A stretch of DNA of 64,000 nucleotides from CAXBBB01 sp963841855 (GTDB taxonomy: Bacteria; Bacteroidota; Rhodothermia; Rhodothermales; BA12), in assembly GCA_963841855.1 (NCBI GenBank), contig CAWJEJ010000005.1, positions 124,001 through 188,000 on the forward strand. Reading direction: 5' to 3'. The notes under the pieces were generated by a model. It searched no databases, was not told the DNA's origin, and saw only the letters and a list, made by a program, of their open reading frames with translations. Of the stretch, positions 41,424 through 49,461 are shown piece by piece. A program made the position numbers and the translations under genes. Positions within the stretch are counted from its first letter, which is position 1; each line of letters opens with the position of its first letter.

Positions 41424-42545
41424 ATGGCCACCGTTCGCCTCCACGACGTTCGCAAAGTGTACGACAACGGCTTCGTCGCCGTTCACGAAAGCTCGTTCGA
41501 AGTTCAGGACGGCGAGTTTGTGGTCCTGGTTGGACCGTCGGGGTGCGGCAAGAGCACGACGCTGCGCATGATCGCCGGATTGGAAGACATCTCGTCGGGC
41601 GACATGCTGATCGGCGAGCGGCGCGTCAACGACGTCGAGCCCAAGGACCGCGACATCGCGATGGTGTTTCAGAACTATGCGCTCTATCCGCACATGACGG
41701 TGTACGAGAACATGGCGTTCGGTCTCAAACTGCGCAAGTTTCCCAAAACCGAGATCGACCAGCGCGTGCGGCAGGCCAGCGCGATCCTCGGGCTCGACGC
41801 CGTTCTCGAGAACAAGCCCAAAGCGCTCTCGGGCGGTCAGCGTCAGCGCGTGGCCGTTGGGCGTGCCATCGTGCGCAAACCACAAGTGTTTCTGTTCGAT
41901 GAGCCGCTGTCTAATCTCGACGCCAAACTGCGCGTCCAGATGCGGACCGAGATCAGCAAGCTGCACGCCCAGCTCAAGGCGACGATGATCTACGTCACGC
42001 ACGACCAAGTCGAGGCGATGACGATGGGAGACCGGATCGTCGTCATGCTCGACGGTTACGTTCAGCAGATCGACAGCCCGCTCAACCTCTACAACAAGCC
42101 GGTCAACCAGTTTGTCGCCGGGTTCATCGGCAGCCCGTCGATGAACTTCATTCCTGGCACAATCGCCACCGAAGCGGGAACGCTCGTCTTTGTCAACGCG
42201 GAATGGGGCGTTCATGTCGCGCTCGATGCCAGCAAGGCGTACGCACGCGGCTTGTCTTCCAGCCAGTCCGTCACGCTGGGCATCCGTCCTGAACATCTGT
42301 CCCTCGCGCATGGAGCCGACGCTGGTTTCGCGGCCATCGTCGACGTGACCGAGCCGATGGGCAGCGAAACCGTCGTCTACGCCACGCTGGGCGATACGCG
42401 AATGGTCGCTAGGGTGGATCCCAATGCCAACCTCAAGACGGGCGACACTGTCCACTTGGCCGTCGATCCCAAAGAGGTACATCTGTTCGACGCAGCATCT
42501 GAGAAGTCGCTCGCGGCCCTCACCGAAACTGCGATGGCAGTCTGA
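41424..42545 (+). CDS. Carbohydrate ABC transporter ATPase (MsmX/UgpC/MalK type)
   Basis: 373 residues. Walker A GPSGCGKSTTLR, Q-loop MVFQNYALYPHM, signature LSGGQRQRVAVGRAI, Walker B VFLFDEPLSNLDAKLR, switch His in IYVTHDQVEAMTMGD, then the C-terminal TOBE regulatory domain (LGIRPEHL, DVTEPMGSETVVYA, HLFDAAS). No permease or binding protein is adjacent, so it probably energises one or more sugar importers encoded elsewhere, as MsmX does. Confidence 0.94.
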   Translation: MATVRLHDVRKVYDNGFVAVHESSFEVQDGEFVVLVGPSGCGKSTTLRMIAGLEDISSGDMLIGERRVNDVEPKDRDIAMVFQNYALYPHMTVYENMAFGLKLRKFPKTEIDQRVRQASAILGLDAVLENKPKALSGGQRQRVAVGRAIVRKPQVFLFDEPLSNLDAKLRVQMRTEISKLHAQLKATMIYVTHDQVEAMTMGDRIVVMLDGYVQQIDSPLNLYNKPVNQFVAGFIGSPSMNFIPGTIATEAGTLVFVNAEWGVHVALDASKAYARGLSSSQSVTLGIRPEHLSLAHGADAGFAAIVDVTEPMGSETVVYATLGDTRMVARVDPNANLKTGDTVHLAVDPKEVHLFDAASEKSLAALTETAMAV

Positions 42546-42674
42546 CCGAGAAGCACGCCGATCGCGTAAAAGTCGACTCGTGCTGCTCCTTAGCTGAGAC
42601 ATCCAAAGCACGAAGGAGTCAATGAGGCGCTGAGTGTGGCGTAGTCGTCAAACTCGCGTTGGATGGGTTAGTAG

Positions 42675-42707
42675 TCACCATCGATAAGGGAAACTTATCG
42701 ATGGTGA
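42675..42707. repeat. Perfect 14-bp inverted repeat upstream of the recombinase
   Basis: TCACCATCGATAAG (42675-42688) and CTTATCGATGGTGA (42694-42707) with a five-base loop GGAAA, ending 36 bases before the recombinase GTG. No T-run follows on either side. It is AT-richer than its surroundings and could be a recombinase core/regulatory site or a terminator for the preceding ABC gene. Confidence 0.6.
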
Positions 42708-42743
42708 TAGGAATAGCAGCAGTCCGATTTCAACCGACTGCTT

Positions 42744-43787
42744 GTGTCCAATCTGCCTATTCGTTCTGCTGACTCCCGGGCTGTCGGTTCCGTTCAGGGC
42801 GACGCCGAGTCTGCGAGGCGCTTTGCCGAACACGCTCGATCCGAGAACACGCGCCGCGCCTATGCTTCGGACTGGGCTGACTTCCGCCTCTGGTGTGTGT
42901 CGCGAAATTTGCCGGCGCTGCCATCCACCAACGAAACTGTCGCGCTGTATGTCGCTTCTCGCGCCGAGACCGGTCCTGACGATGACGACGGCAACCCGAC
43001 ACCCGGATTGAAGCCTAAGACGCTTGAGCGCCGGCTTGCGGCGATCAACGGCGTACACCGGCTTGCCGAGTTTTCGGCTCCAGCATCGCGTCGGGACGAA
43101 CCCCTTCACAGCGTATGGACCGGCATGATGCGGCTAGTTGGCGGCACGGTCGACAAAGTGGCTCCGGCATTGCCCGCTGATTTACGCGCCATGATCGACC
43201 ATCTGCCCAGAAGCAGCGACGCCGCGTTCACCCTGCGGTCCAAGCGTGATCGGGCGCTGCTGTTATTGGGCTTTGCTGGCGCGCTGAGACGCAGCGAGTT
43301 GGTCGCCGTTCAAGCGTCTCACGTGCAGTTTTCAGCCGACGGACTGCGCCTGTTCATCCCGCGCTCCAAAGCTGACCAGGAAGGCCGCGGCGCTGTTCTT
43401 GGGATTCGGTATGGCGAGGACGCGATGACGTGTCCTGTGCGAGCGCTTCAGGCATGGATGCAAGCAATCCGCCAGGTGACCGGGCAAAGTGCCGTCGGAG
43501 CGTTGTTTCGCAAAGTCGACCGGTGGGACAATCTGGCAGACGAAGCGCTTCGTCCCCTGGCAGTCGCTAGTATCGTCAAGCGAAGCGCTCGGGCAGCGGG
43601 ACTCGAACCGTCGCTCTATAGCGGCCACTCGCTCCGCGCAGGATTCGCCACGCAGGCCGCGCGGGCGGGCAAACACGAACGTGCCATCATGCGCCACACG
43701 CGGCACAAGTCCGAAAAAGTGCTGCGCGAGTACATCCGCGAGGGCGCTCTCTTCGAGGACAACCCCACAGACGGAATCGGGCTCTAG
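42744..43787 (+). CDS. Tyrosine recombinase / site-specific integrase
   Basis: 347 residues. N-terminal SAM-like DNA-binding domain (ARSENTRRAYASDWADFRLWC), then the catalytic domain: first Arg in FAGALRRSELVAVQ, His-x-x-Arg in SGHSLRAGFATQAA, a late His in MRHTRHKSEKVLREYIREG with the nucleophile Tyr in REYIREG, and the ending NPTDGIGL common in this integrase group. All catalytic residues are present, so it is probably active. Start GTG at 44 within a hairpin-rich 198-bp gap (position 42744). Flanked on the other side by 397 bp without genes; no phage, plasmid or cargo genes are next to it. Confidence 0.92.
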   Translation: MSNLPIRSADSRAVGSVQGDAESARRFAEHARSENTRRAYASDWADFRLWCVSRNLPALPSTNETVALYVASRAETGPDDDDGNPTPGLKPKTLERRLAAINGVHRLAEFSAPASRRDEPLHSVWTGMMRLVGGTVDKVAPALPADLRAMIDHLPRSSDAAFTLRSKRDRALLLLGFAGALRRSELVAVQASHVQFSADGLRLFIPRSKADQEGRGAVLGIRYGEDAMTCPVRALQAWMQAIRQVTGQSAVGALFRKVDRWDNLADEALRPLAVASIVKRSARAAGLEPSLYSGHSLRAGFATQAARAGKHERAIMRHTRHKSEKVLREYIREGALFEDNPTDGIGL

Positions 43788-44184
43788 CGGCTCTACCGGC
43801 CTACTCAATGCGGTCGCGATAAGTCGAGAAGCGCCGAGCGCGCAGGCGCCTAGGCATTTTTGTGGCGGTAGTCGAGACAGATGCCGATTGGAATCGATAT
43901 GGTGTCCCCTTGAATCCTTCTTTGTAAGACGGCTAGATCCGCGCGGCTTGCGCCAAATCAGGCGCACAATGCCGACCGGCCACCTGCTCGATATCTTGAG
44001 TGCTCGCGTATGTGGAGTCTCGATCCATTGGTAACTCCCGGTTTGGCGTGACCTTGGCGTTATTGGCTTTCTGTGAAGTCGGCCTTTAGACTAGTCCTTT
44101 TAAAGCCTCACTGCGTGCCACACCCGAATCCAAACCTACAGATCCGACGGGGGTTTATCTGCCGACCTCTACACCTACTCACAC
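43788..44184. other. Gene-free 397-bp segment after the recombinase
   Basis: No convincing coding frame on either strand. It contains a weak GC hairpin followed by ATTTTT (GCGCC at 43831-43835 and GGCGC at 43845-43849), several AT-rich patches such as TTTAGACTAGTCCTTTTAAAG around 44083-44103 and a GGGGGTTTATCTG stretch near the next start that may hold its promoter. With the recombinase it may mark the body of an inserted element, but I found no direct-repeat boundaries by eye. Confidence 0.5.
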
Positions 44185-45705
44185 ATGGACGCCGACGTTA
44201 TCGTCATCGGAGCTGGACACAACGCGCTCATCACCGCCGCGTACGCCGCGCAAGCTGGATACAAGGTGATCGTGTTCGAACGGCGGGACATTGTGGGCGG
44301 TGCCGTATCGACACAGGAGATCGTGCCGGGCTACAGGTTCGACTTGGGAGGTAGTGCGCACATCTTAATCCGGCTCACCCCGATCGTCGAGGAGCTAGGG
44401 CTCGAAGACTATGGGCTGCACTATCTGGACCTCGACCCTCTGTTCTACGCCCCTTCGCTGGGCGGCGACGCGCTCTACTTCAACCGGAGCATCGACGACA
44501 CGTGTCAGGGCTTCGAGCAGCACATGGCCGGCGAGGGCGACGCGTACCGCGCGTTCTGCGACGACTGGCAGCCATTCGCAAGTCTGGTCCGCGAAGCGTT
44601 TCTGTCGACGCCTAGCCCGCTCGACTTGGGTAAGAAGATGGTCTTTGGCGCCAACACACCGCTGCAATGGCAGAAAGCGTTGGGCTACATCACGCGTCCC
44701 TACGGCGAGGTAGTGTCGGAGTATTTCCGCTCACCGCAGATACAGGCCTCAATCGCGTGGATGGCCGCGCAGTCGGGCCCCCCTCCCACCGAACCGCTTG
44801 GCGGACCGTTCGCTCTGTGGCATCCGCTCTACCACGAAGGCGGTGTATCACGCCCGCGCGGTGGATCGGGCATGCTGACACAAGCGCTTCGCCGCCACAT
44901 CGAGGCGCACGGCGGGACGGTCTACACCGGAGCCCCCGTAGAGGAGATTCTAGTCGAGGGTAAGAAAGCCGTAGGCGTTCGCGCGCTAGGGACAACGTTC
45001 ACGGCGCGTGCCGTCGTTGCCGGTGGACACGCCGTCGAGACGTTCAGCAAACTGCTTCCTCCAGATGCTCGACCCCCTGGTCACACCAACATGCGCGTCG
45101 GAAACGGATTCGGGGCTATTCTACGCTTGGCGCTCGACAGTCCGGTGGAGTATGCCAACGATCCTCTGGGAAGTGGACGCATCGGACTGGGTCTGCTTTG
45201 CGACGACGTATCCGATATCAACGCGGCGTATGGCGAGTATCTCAAGGGCGACTACACGGACTCCCCTCCCATCGTCGCCATGTCGTTTTCGGCCGTCGAT
45301 GACACGCTAGCGCCACCCGGCGGCGAGGTGCTGTGGCTGTGGGCTCAGTATTTTCCCTACGAACTGGCAAACGGCACGTGGGACGAACGCGGCGACCACG
45401 CGGCCGACGTCATTCTCGATCAGTTCGAGAAGTATGCGCCCGGCACGCGCAGCAAGATCGTCGGCCAACTCTTCCAGCATCCGCTGTGGCTCGAGCGCAA
45501 CCTGGGGCTGTTCAAAGGCAACGTGATGCACCTGGAAATGAGTATAGATCAGATGTTCATGCTTCGCCCCTTCGTCGGAATGGCACAGTACACCACTCAC
45601 CTCGACGGGCTCTACCTAACGGGAGCCAGCACGCATCCGGGAGGCGGGATAATGGGCGCGTCCGGCCGCAATGCTGCGCGCGTATTGCTGGAGAAAATCA
45701 GCTGA
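44185..45705 (+). CDS. FAD-dependent oxidoreductase, phytoene-desaturase-like (COG1233 type)
   Basis: 506 residues. N-terminal dinucleotide-binding fold VIVIGAGHNALITAAYAAQAGYKVIVFERRDIVGGAVST and C-terminal FAD-binding close LYLTGASTHPGGGIMGASGRNAARVLL, the arrangement of carotenoid desaturase/ketolase-type CrtO and PYROXD2-like proteins. The middle substrate domain is not diagnostic, and no carotenoid genes lie nearby, so the substrate is open. Divergent from nothing; its start follows the gene-free segment. Confidence 0.88.
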   Translation: MDADVIVIGAGHNALITAAYAAQAGYKVIVFERRDIVGGAVSTQEIVPGYRFDLGGSAHILIRLTPIVEELGLEDYGLHYLDLDPLFYAPSLGGDALYFNRSIDDTCQGFEQHMAGEGDAYRAFCDDWQPFASLVREAFLSTPSPLDLGKKMVFGANTPLQWQKALGYITRPYGEVVSEYFRSPQIQASIAWMAAQSGPPPTEPLGGPFALWHPLYHEGGVSRPRGGSGMLTQALRRHIEAHGGTVYTGAPVEEILVEGKKAVGVRALGTTFTARAVVAGGHAVETFSKLLPPDARPPGHTNMRVGNGFGAILRLALDSPVEYANDPLGSGRIGLGLLCDDVSDINAAYGEYLKGDYTDSPPIVAMSFSAVDDTLAPPGGEVLWLWAQYFPYELANGTWDERGDHAADVILDQFEKYAPGTRSKIVGQLFQHPLWLERNLGLFKGNVMHLEMSIDQMFMLRPFVGMAQYTTHLDGLYLTGASTHPGGGIMGASGRNAARVLLEKIS

Positions 45706-45751
45706 GCCGGATGGGCTGTCTCGTGGACACCTGTCACTCGCGTCCGATAGG

Positions 45752-46837
45752 TCACCACACGATGTGCGCTAGCAGCACGACTGCTGGTGTCACGAAAAAC
45801 AGACCGATCACGTACCCAAGAGCGGATCGCCTGCGCTGCTTCGCCAGGGCGCCGATCCAGGCGGCTCCATCCACGATGACGCTGCGTACCGGCGGTACGA
45901 GCACGACTAAGCCCACGCCAGCCACGTTGATCAGGACGTGCGCGCAAGCCGCCGTGAGCGCCGGATTGGCAGCGGCCCCCGAGTTTCCTGTCGTGAGTGC
46001 GGCGAGCAGTGCCGTCACGGTCGTTCCCACATTGGCTCCCAGCGTATAGGGCAGCACGCGGTCCGATTTCCACACGCCCGATCCGGCCAGAGGAACGATG
46101 AGCGAAGTGGTCAGGGACGAACTCTGGACGATCGAGGTGAGCCCAAACCCGGCGCCGAACGTGACGACGGGATGACGAGCCAAGCCCGGCTCCAGCAGCT
46201 GCTCGCTGCGCTTGAGCACGAACGATCTCAGCAGAGAGATTCCAAATCGAAGCGATGCGATGAGGAGCAGAACGCCCGCCAGCATAACCGCCCACTGAGG
46301 CAGACCAGCGCTGTACCATGGCGCATCGGACGCAGATGCAGCAGGCGACCCTAATAGTGGGGATAACACTCGGCTCATCTCCAGAGCGAGCGTAGTTACC
46401 AGTCCGAATGCCGCTTCCAAAGGAAGCAAAACCAGAGCGAGCGTGAGGTTGAAGAGGTCGTGAATCGCTGCGGCCGAAAGCGCCCGAGAGAACTCGGCCG
46501 GAATCGTGGACGACCCAAAAGCGGTCAGCGTGCTCGTCAGCGTCGTACCGACGTTCGCGCCCAGAATGACCGGCACTGCGGCGGATATAGGCAGTCCCCC
46601 ACCCGACACCAGCGCGACGACGATGCTGGTAGTAGCCGAAGAGCTTTGGAGAATAGACGTGGCCAGAAGGCCGATACACAATCCTGTTATGGGACCACTG
46701 TACTGCGTCAGCGCGCGCTCCAGAGCGGACTGGCCCAGAACCATTCCCGCACCGCTGATGAAGTCTAGAGCGAACAGAAACCCGGCAGCCGCCGCCAAGA
46801 GCCCAGCAGCACGTAGCAAGGTTCGTCGGGTAGGCAT
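45752..46837 (-). CDS. Na+/phosphate cotransporter family protein (NptA/PF02690)
   Basis: 361 residues from the ATG at 46837 (MPTRRTLLRAAGLLAAAAG); the open frame to 47062 has a polar, low-quality extension that would also overlap miaA's start. Two inverted halves each carry the QSSSxTTS signature (ILQSSSATTSIVVALVSGGG and IVQSSSLTTSLIVPLAGSG) followed by GANVGTT, the hallmark of SLC34-like phosphate transporters. No PhoU domain is present. Divergent from miaA. Confidence 0.9.
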   Translation of the reverse strand: MPTRRTLLRAAGLLAAAAGFLFALDFISGAGMVLGQSALERALTQYSGPITGLCIGLLATSILQSSSATTSIVVALVSGGGLPISAAVPVILGANVGTTLTSTLTAFGSSTIPAEFSRALSAAAIHDLFNLTLALVLLPLEAAFGLVTTLALEMSRVLSPLLGSPAASASDAPWYSAGLPQWAVMLAGVLLLIASLRFGISLLRSFVLKRSEQLLEPGLARHPVVTFGAGFGLTSIVQSSSLTTSLIVPLAGSGVWKSDRVLPYTLGANVGTTVTALLAALTTGNSGAAANPALTAACAHVLINVAGVGLVVLVPPVRSVIVDGAAWIGALAKQRRRSALGYVIGLFFVTPAVVLLAHIVW

Positions 46838-46937
46838 AGGCAAAGATGGGCGAGCAGCCCGTTCAAAATACAGCACGAACGTCCAAGGAGATTCGTCAAC
46901 CGAGCGACCTATTCGGCTCCTATGCGTTTGACCGGTC

Positions 46938-47870
46938 ATGTCACCAGACTCGCTTCCTGTCCCGCTGCTGCTAGGCCCCACGGCATCCGGCAAATCGCGC
47001 CTGGCTATGGAGTGGGCGCTGTCTGCCGGCGCCACGATAATCTGCATGGACAGCCGGACCATCTATCGTGGCCTCGACATCGGGACGGCTAAGCCCTCGC
47101 GGGAAGATCAGCAGCGCGTGCCCCATGCTCTTTTGGACATCGCCGAAGTAGGCACGCCGATTAGCGCAGCGCGATTGGCGCAGAAAGCTGAGCGCTGCAT
47201 TAGGGAGCACAAAGCCCGGCAACTGCCTTGCCTAGTCGTCGGCGGATCGACTCTGCACCTGACGGCTCTGGTCAAAGGCCTCTCCCCGATTCCCTCGATT
47301 GATCCTGAGGTGAGAGCCCGTCTGAATTCGGAACTCGGCTCGATGGGCGTCGATGTACTGAGCAGGGAATTGAAAAAGGTTGATGCAATAACGGCTCAAT
47401 CTGTCGATCTTCGTAATCCGGCTCGGGTGATCCGAGCATTAGAGGTGCTGGAGTCGACGGGCAAGCCTCTGTCTTACTGGCATTCCGTCGCACCTACCCC
47501 GCCAGCGTTTCGCTACTCTGTAACCGTCCTAGACGCCAAGGCAGAGTGGCTCGCACCTCGCATCGCGCACCGTTCGAGCCGGATGGTAACGTGCGGATTG
47601 CTAGGCGAAACCGCGCTGCACGTCCACCGAGGCAACGCGCTCAAGGCGGTGATCGGATACCGCGAAGCGCTCGACGTTTTGTCAGGCCGACTGGACGCAT
47701 CCCTTCTCCCCGAGCAGATTGCCACATCGACTCGCCAGTACGCGCGACGACAGAGGCGATACTTCGCCAAGCAGTTTCCGGACGCGGTTGCCTTGGACGC
47801 TACTGAGAATCCGGGAGTTGAGGATATTTCAGACGCCTTCGCCGAAGCGCAGCGCAGAGCACAGCCGTGA
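46938..47870 (+). CDS. miaA: tRNA dimethylallyltransferase
   Basis: Adds the isopentenyl group to A37 of tRNAs reading UNN codons. 310 residues. P-loop LLGPTASGKSRLA, IICMDSRTIYRGLDIGTAKPS with the Asp acting in catalysis, VPHALLDI, LVVGGSTLHLTALVKGL, RNPARVIRALEVLESTGKP and TRQYARRQRRYFAKQF are the family blocks in order. It contains one iterated-motif copy (47384-47394; codons GCA ATA ACG). The last 71 bases overlap the 3' end of the opposite glycosyltransferase gene. Confidence 0.95.
   Translation: MSPDSLPVPLLLGPTASGKSRLAMEWALSAGATIICMDSRTIYRGLDIGTAKPSREDQQRVPHALLDIAEVGTPISAARLAQKAERCIREHKARQLPCLVVGGSTLHLTALVKGLSPIPSIDPEVRARLNSELGSMGVDVLSRELKKVDAITAQSVDLRNPARVIRALEVLESTGKPLSYWHSVAPTPPAFRYSVTVLDAKAEWLAPRIAHRSSRMVTCGLLGETALHVHRGNALKAVIGYREALDVLSGRLDASLLPEQIATSTRQYARRQRRYFAKQFPDAVALDATENPGVEDISDAFAEAQRRAQP
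47384..47394 (-). repeat. Iterated motif CCGTTATTGCA (site 5, in miaA)
   Basis: Exact 11-mer; the coding strand TGCAATAACGG gives GCA ATA ACG (Ala-Ile-Thr), same phase as sites 1 and 2. Confidence 0.6.
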
Positions 47871-49062
47871 CCTGCGCGCCGCACCACGTCAGACCGACGC
47901 TCCAGAGGTAGATTTCGTCTCCCCAAACGTAGCGCGAGTAGGTAGAAAGACTCAGTAGGCCCCACGCGAGAACCCAAAACGGGATCGGCCGGATGAGCGC
48001 CGCCAGCGCCAGCAGTATCAACGCGTACCAGGGATGAACCGTGGCGCTGCACCCTAGGTAGACGGCTACGATTGCCAGCGTTGCAGCGATGGGCCGAGCG
48101 CGAAGCCGATACCCAACCGCCAAGGCCGCAGGCACGAAAATGCAGAGCAGAAGCCGCGAAGCATGTGGTGCCAGCAGAGGCGCCCATTTCCACAGAGCAG
48201 CTTTGAAGACGATATATGGTCCCCCGTTGAACTCGAAGTACACTCCGAAAAGCCGAACCGATTCCAGACCATTCCGAACGGCTTCGGCGCTCAGGTAGGC
48301 AGCCGACATCGCCAGCGTGCCAACGCCAGCGAGGATCCACGCGCGCCACGTTCTCGCGAACAAGGGCATCAGCACTATTGGGTAGAGCTTGACCAACGCC
48401 GCTACCGCTATGGCGAGTCCGGCGAGGTCGCGCAGGCGACGGTGCTGCGCTAGCCAAACGGCGGCCAGGATTGCAGGGACGAGCAAAGCCTCCGAATGAG
48501 CCTGCCCGACCGCTTCGATCCAACTCAACGGATGAAGCAGGTAGATGAGCGCGCCCCTTGACCCTGCCAACCGTATCAGCAGTGCCGCGGCCGTGGCCTC
48601 GGCGACCAGGCATATCAACTTCCAGGCGTACCATGCCACTAGCCAGTCGCCCGACCAGTTGGCTGCCAGCGCGAACGCCGCCTGCGTGACGGGAGGATAC
48701 ACACTGTAGAAACGACCTGAGTTCATCCGGTCAAGCAGTACCTGCGGCCCCAGATCCTCTGCCTGCTCGGGCGTGAAGGCGTAGGGACTGACTCCGCTAA
48801 CCTGGGCGTACCCATCCCACAGGTACCGGTAGCCGTCGTCAGAAAGCGAGGGTGGAGCGGGAAAAACCAACACTCTCGCAGCAAAAGCTACCAGGAGGAC
48901 AGCTTTGACGCCTGGATTGAGCCGGTGCATACGCCATGCCGCCAGCGCGCAAACGATCGACCCAACCAGCAGCAGCGCGAGAAGCGCGCGATCCCACAGA
49001 GCCCAGCCCACGCAAAGGGCCCCTACCAAGTAAACGACACCCCAGCGAGTGACAGCGGTCAC
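47800..49062 (-). CDS. GT-C-type membrane glycosyltransferase (DUF2029/GT87-like)
   Basis: 420 residues, about ten membrane segments. The first periplasmic loop SDDGYRYLWDGYAQVSGVSPYAF carries the acidic pair expected of polyprenol-phosphate-sugar-dependent mannosyltransferases, and the later YFEFNGGPYIVFKA and SATVHPWYALILLALAAL are typical of the group. GTG at 49062 overlaps the RsbW-like gene stop (GTGA). The C-terminus (ALRRRRLKYPQL) is encoded within the 71-bp antisense overlap with miaA. Confidence 0.8.
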   Translation of the reverse strand: MTAVTRWGVVYLVGALCVGWALWDRALLALLLVGSIVCALAAWRMHRLNPGVKAVLLVAFAARVLVFPAPPSLSDDGYRYLWDGYAQVSGVSPYAFTPEQAEDLGPQVLLDRMNSGRFYSVYPPVTQAAFALAANWSGDWLVAWYAWKLICLVAEATAAALLIRLAGSRGALIYLLHPLSWIEAVGQAHSEALLVPAILAAVWLAQHRRLRDLAGLAIAVAALVKLYPIVLMPLFARTWRAWILAGVGTLAMSAAYLSAEAVRNGLESVRLFGVYFEFNGGPYIVFKAALWKWAPLLAPHASRLLLCIFVPAALAVGYRLRARPIAATLAIVAVYLGCSATVHPWYALILLALAALIRPIPFWVLAWGLLSLSTYSRYVWGDEIYLWSVGLTWCGAQVTAVLCAALRRRRLKYPQLPDSQ

Positions 49063-49457
49063 TCGGAGTAGAACTTGGCCGTCACGCGCCGCCCTCCGTC
49101 CTCGTGAATGACATCCTGAGCAAGCGCATCGATGAGAAAAAGTCCCCTTCCTCCCTCCGAAAGGGGGTCGTCAGGAAGTTCGGCGCTAGGTAGAGCGCTG
49201 AATCCTCCGCCGGTGTCTGTAATACGCACGGCCACGCCTTCGCCGTCGAGAGGCCATAGCTCGACGGTTACCTGTTTGGTCGGGTCATAGGAGCAACTGT
49301 GCTCGACCGAGTTCGAAAACAGTTCGGTCGCTACGAGCAGCGCGCGGTCGCGGACGTCTTCGTCGCTGCAAAGCGTCTCCAGAGCGTCCGACACGTGGTC
49401 GGCGAGATCGGACTGGATGTCGAGCGATGCGCGGTAGGTGCGTTCGAAGCGGGGCAT
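49059..49457 (-). CDS. RsbW-like ATP-binding protein (anti-sigma factor serine kinase fold)
   Basis: 132 residues, a single HATPase_c_2 (GHKL) domain: N-box LVATELFSNSVEHS, G1 box RITDTGGGFS, and G2 EGGRGLFLIDAL. Stand-alone GHKL domains of this size act as serine kinases/anti-sigma factors in partner-switching pathways, but no anti-anti-sigma (STAS) or PP2C partner is nearby. It starts 4 bases after the subtilase stop and overlaps the GT-C gene, so it is in the same transcript. Confidence 0.85.
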   Translation of the reverse strand: MPRFERTYRASLDIQSDLADHVSDALETLCSDEDVRDRALLVATELFSNSVEHSCSYDPTKQVTVELWPLDGEGVAVRITDTGGGFSALPSAELPDDPLSEGGRGLFLIDALAQDVIHEDGGRRVTAKFYSE

Positions 49458-49461
49458 AGCG

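Noticed and set aside
42546..44184. tRNA gene as integration target next to the recombinase
   Set aside because: No cloverleaf, TTCGA loop or CCA-like end could be found on either side.
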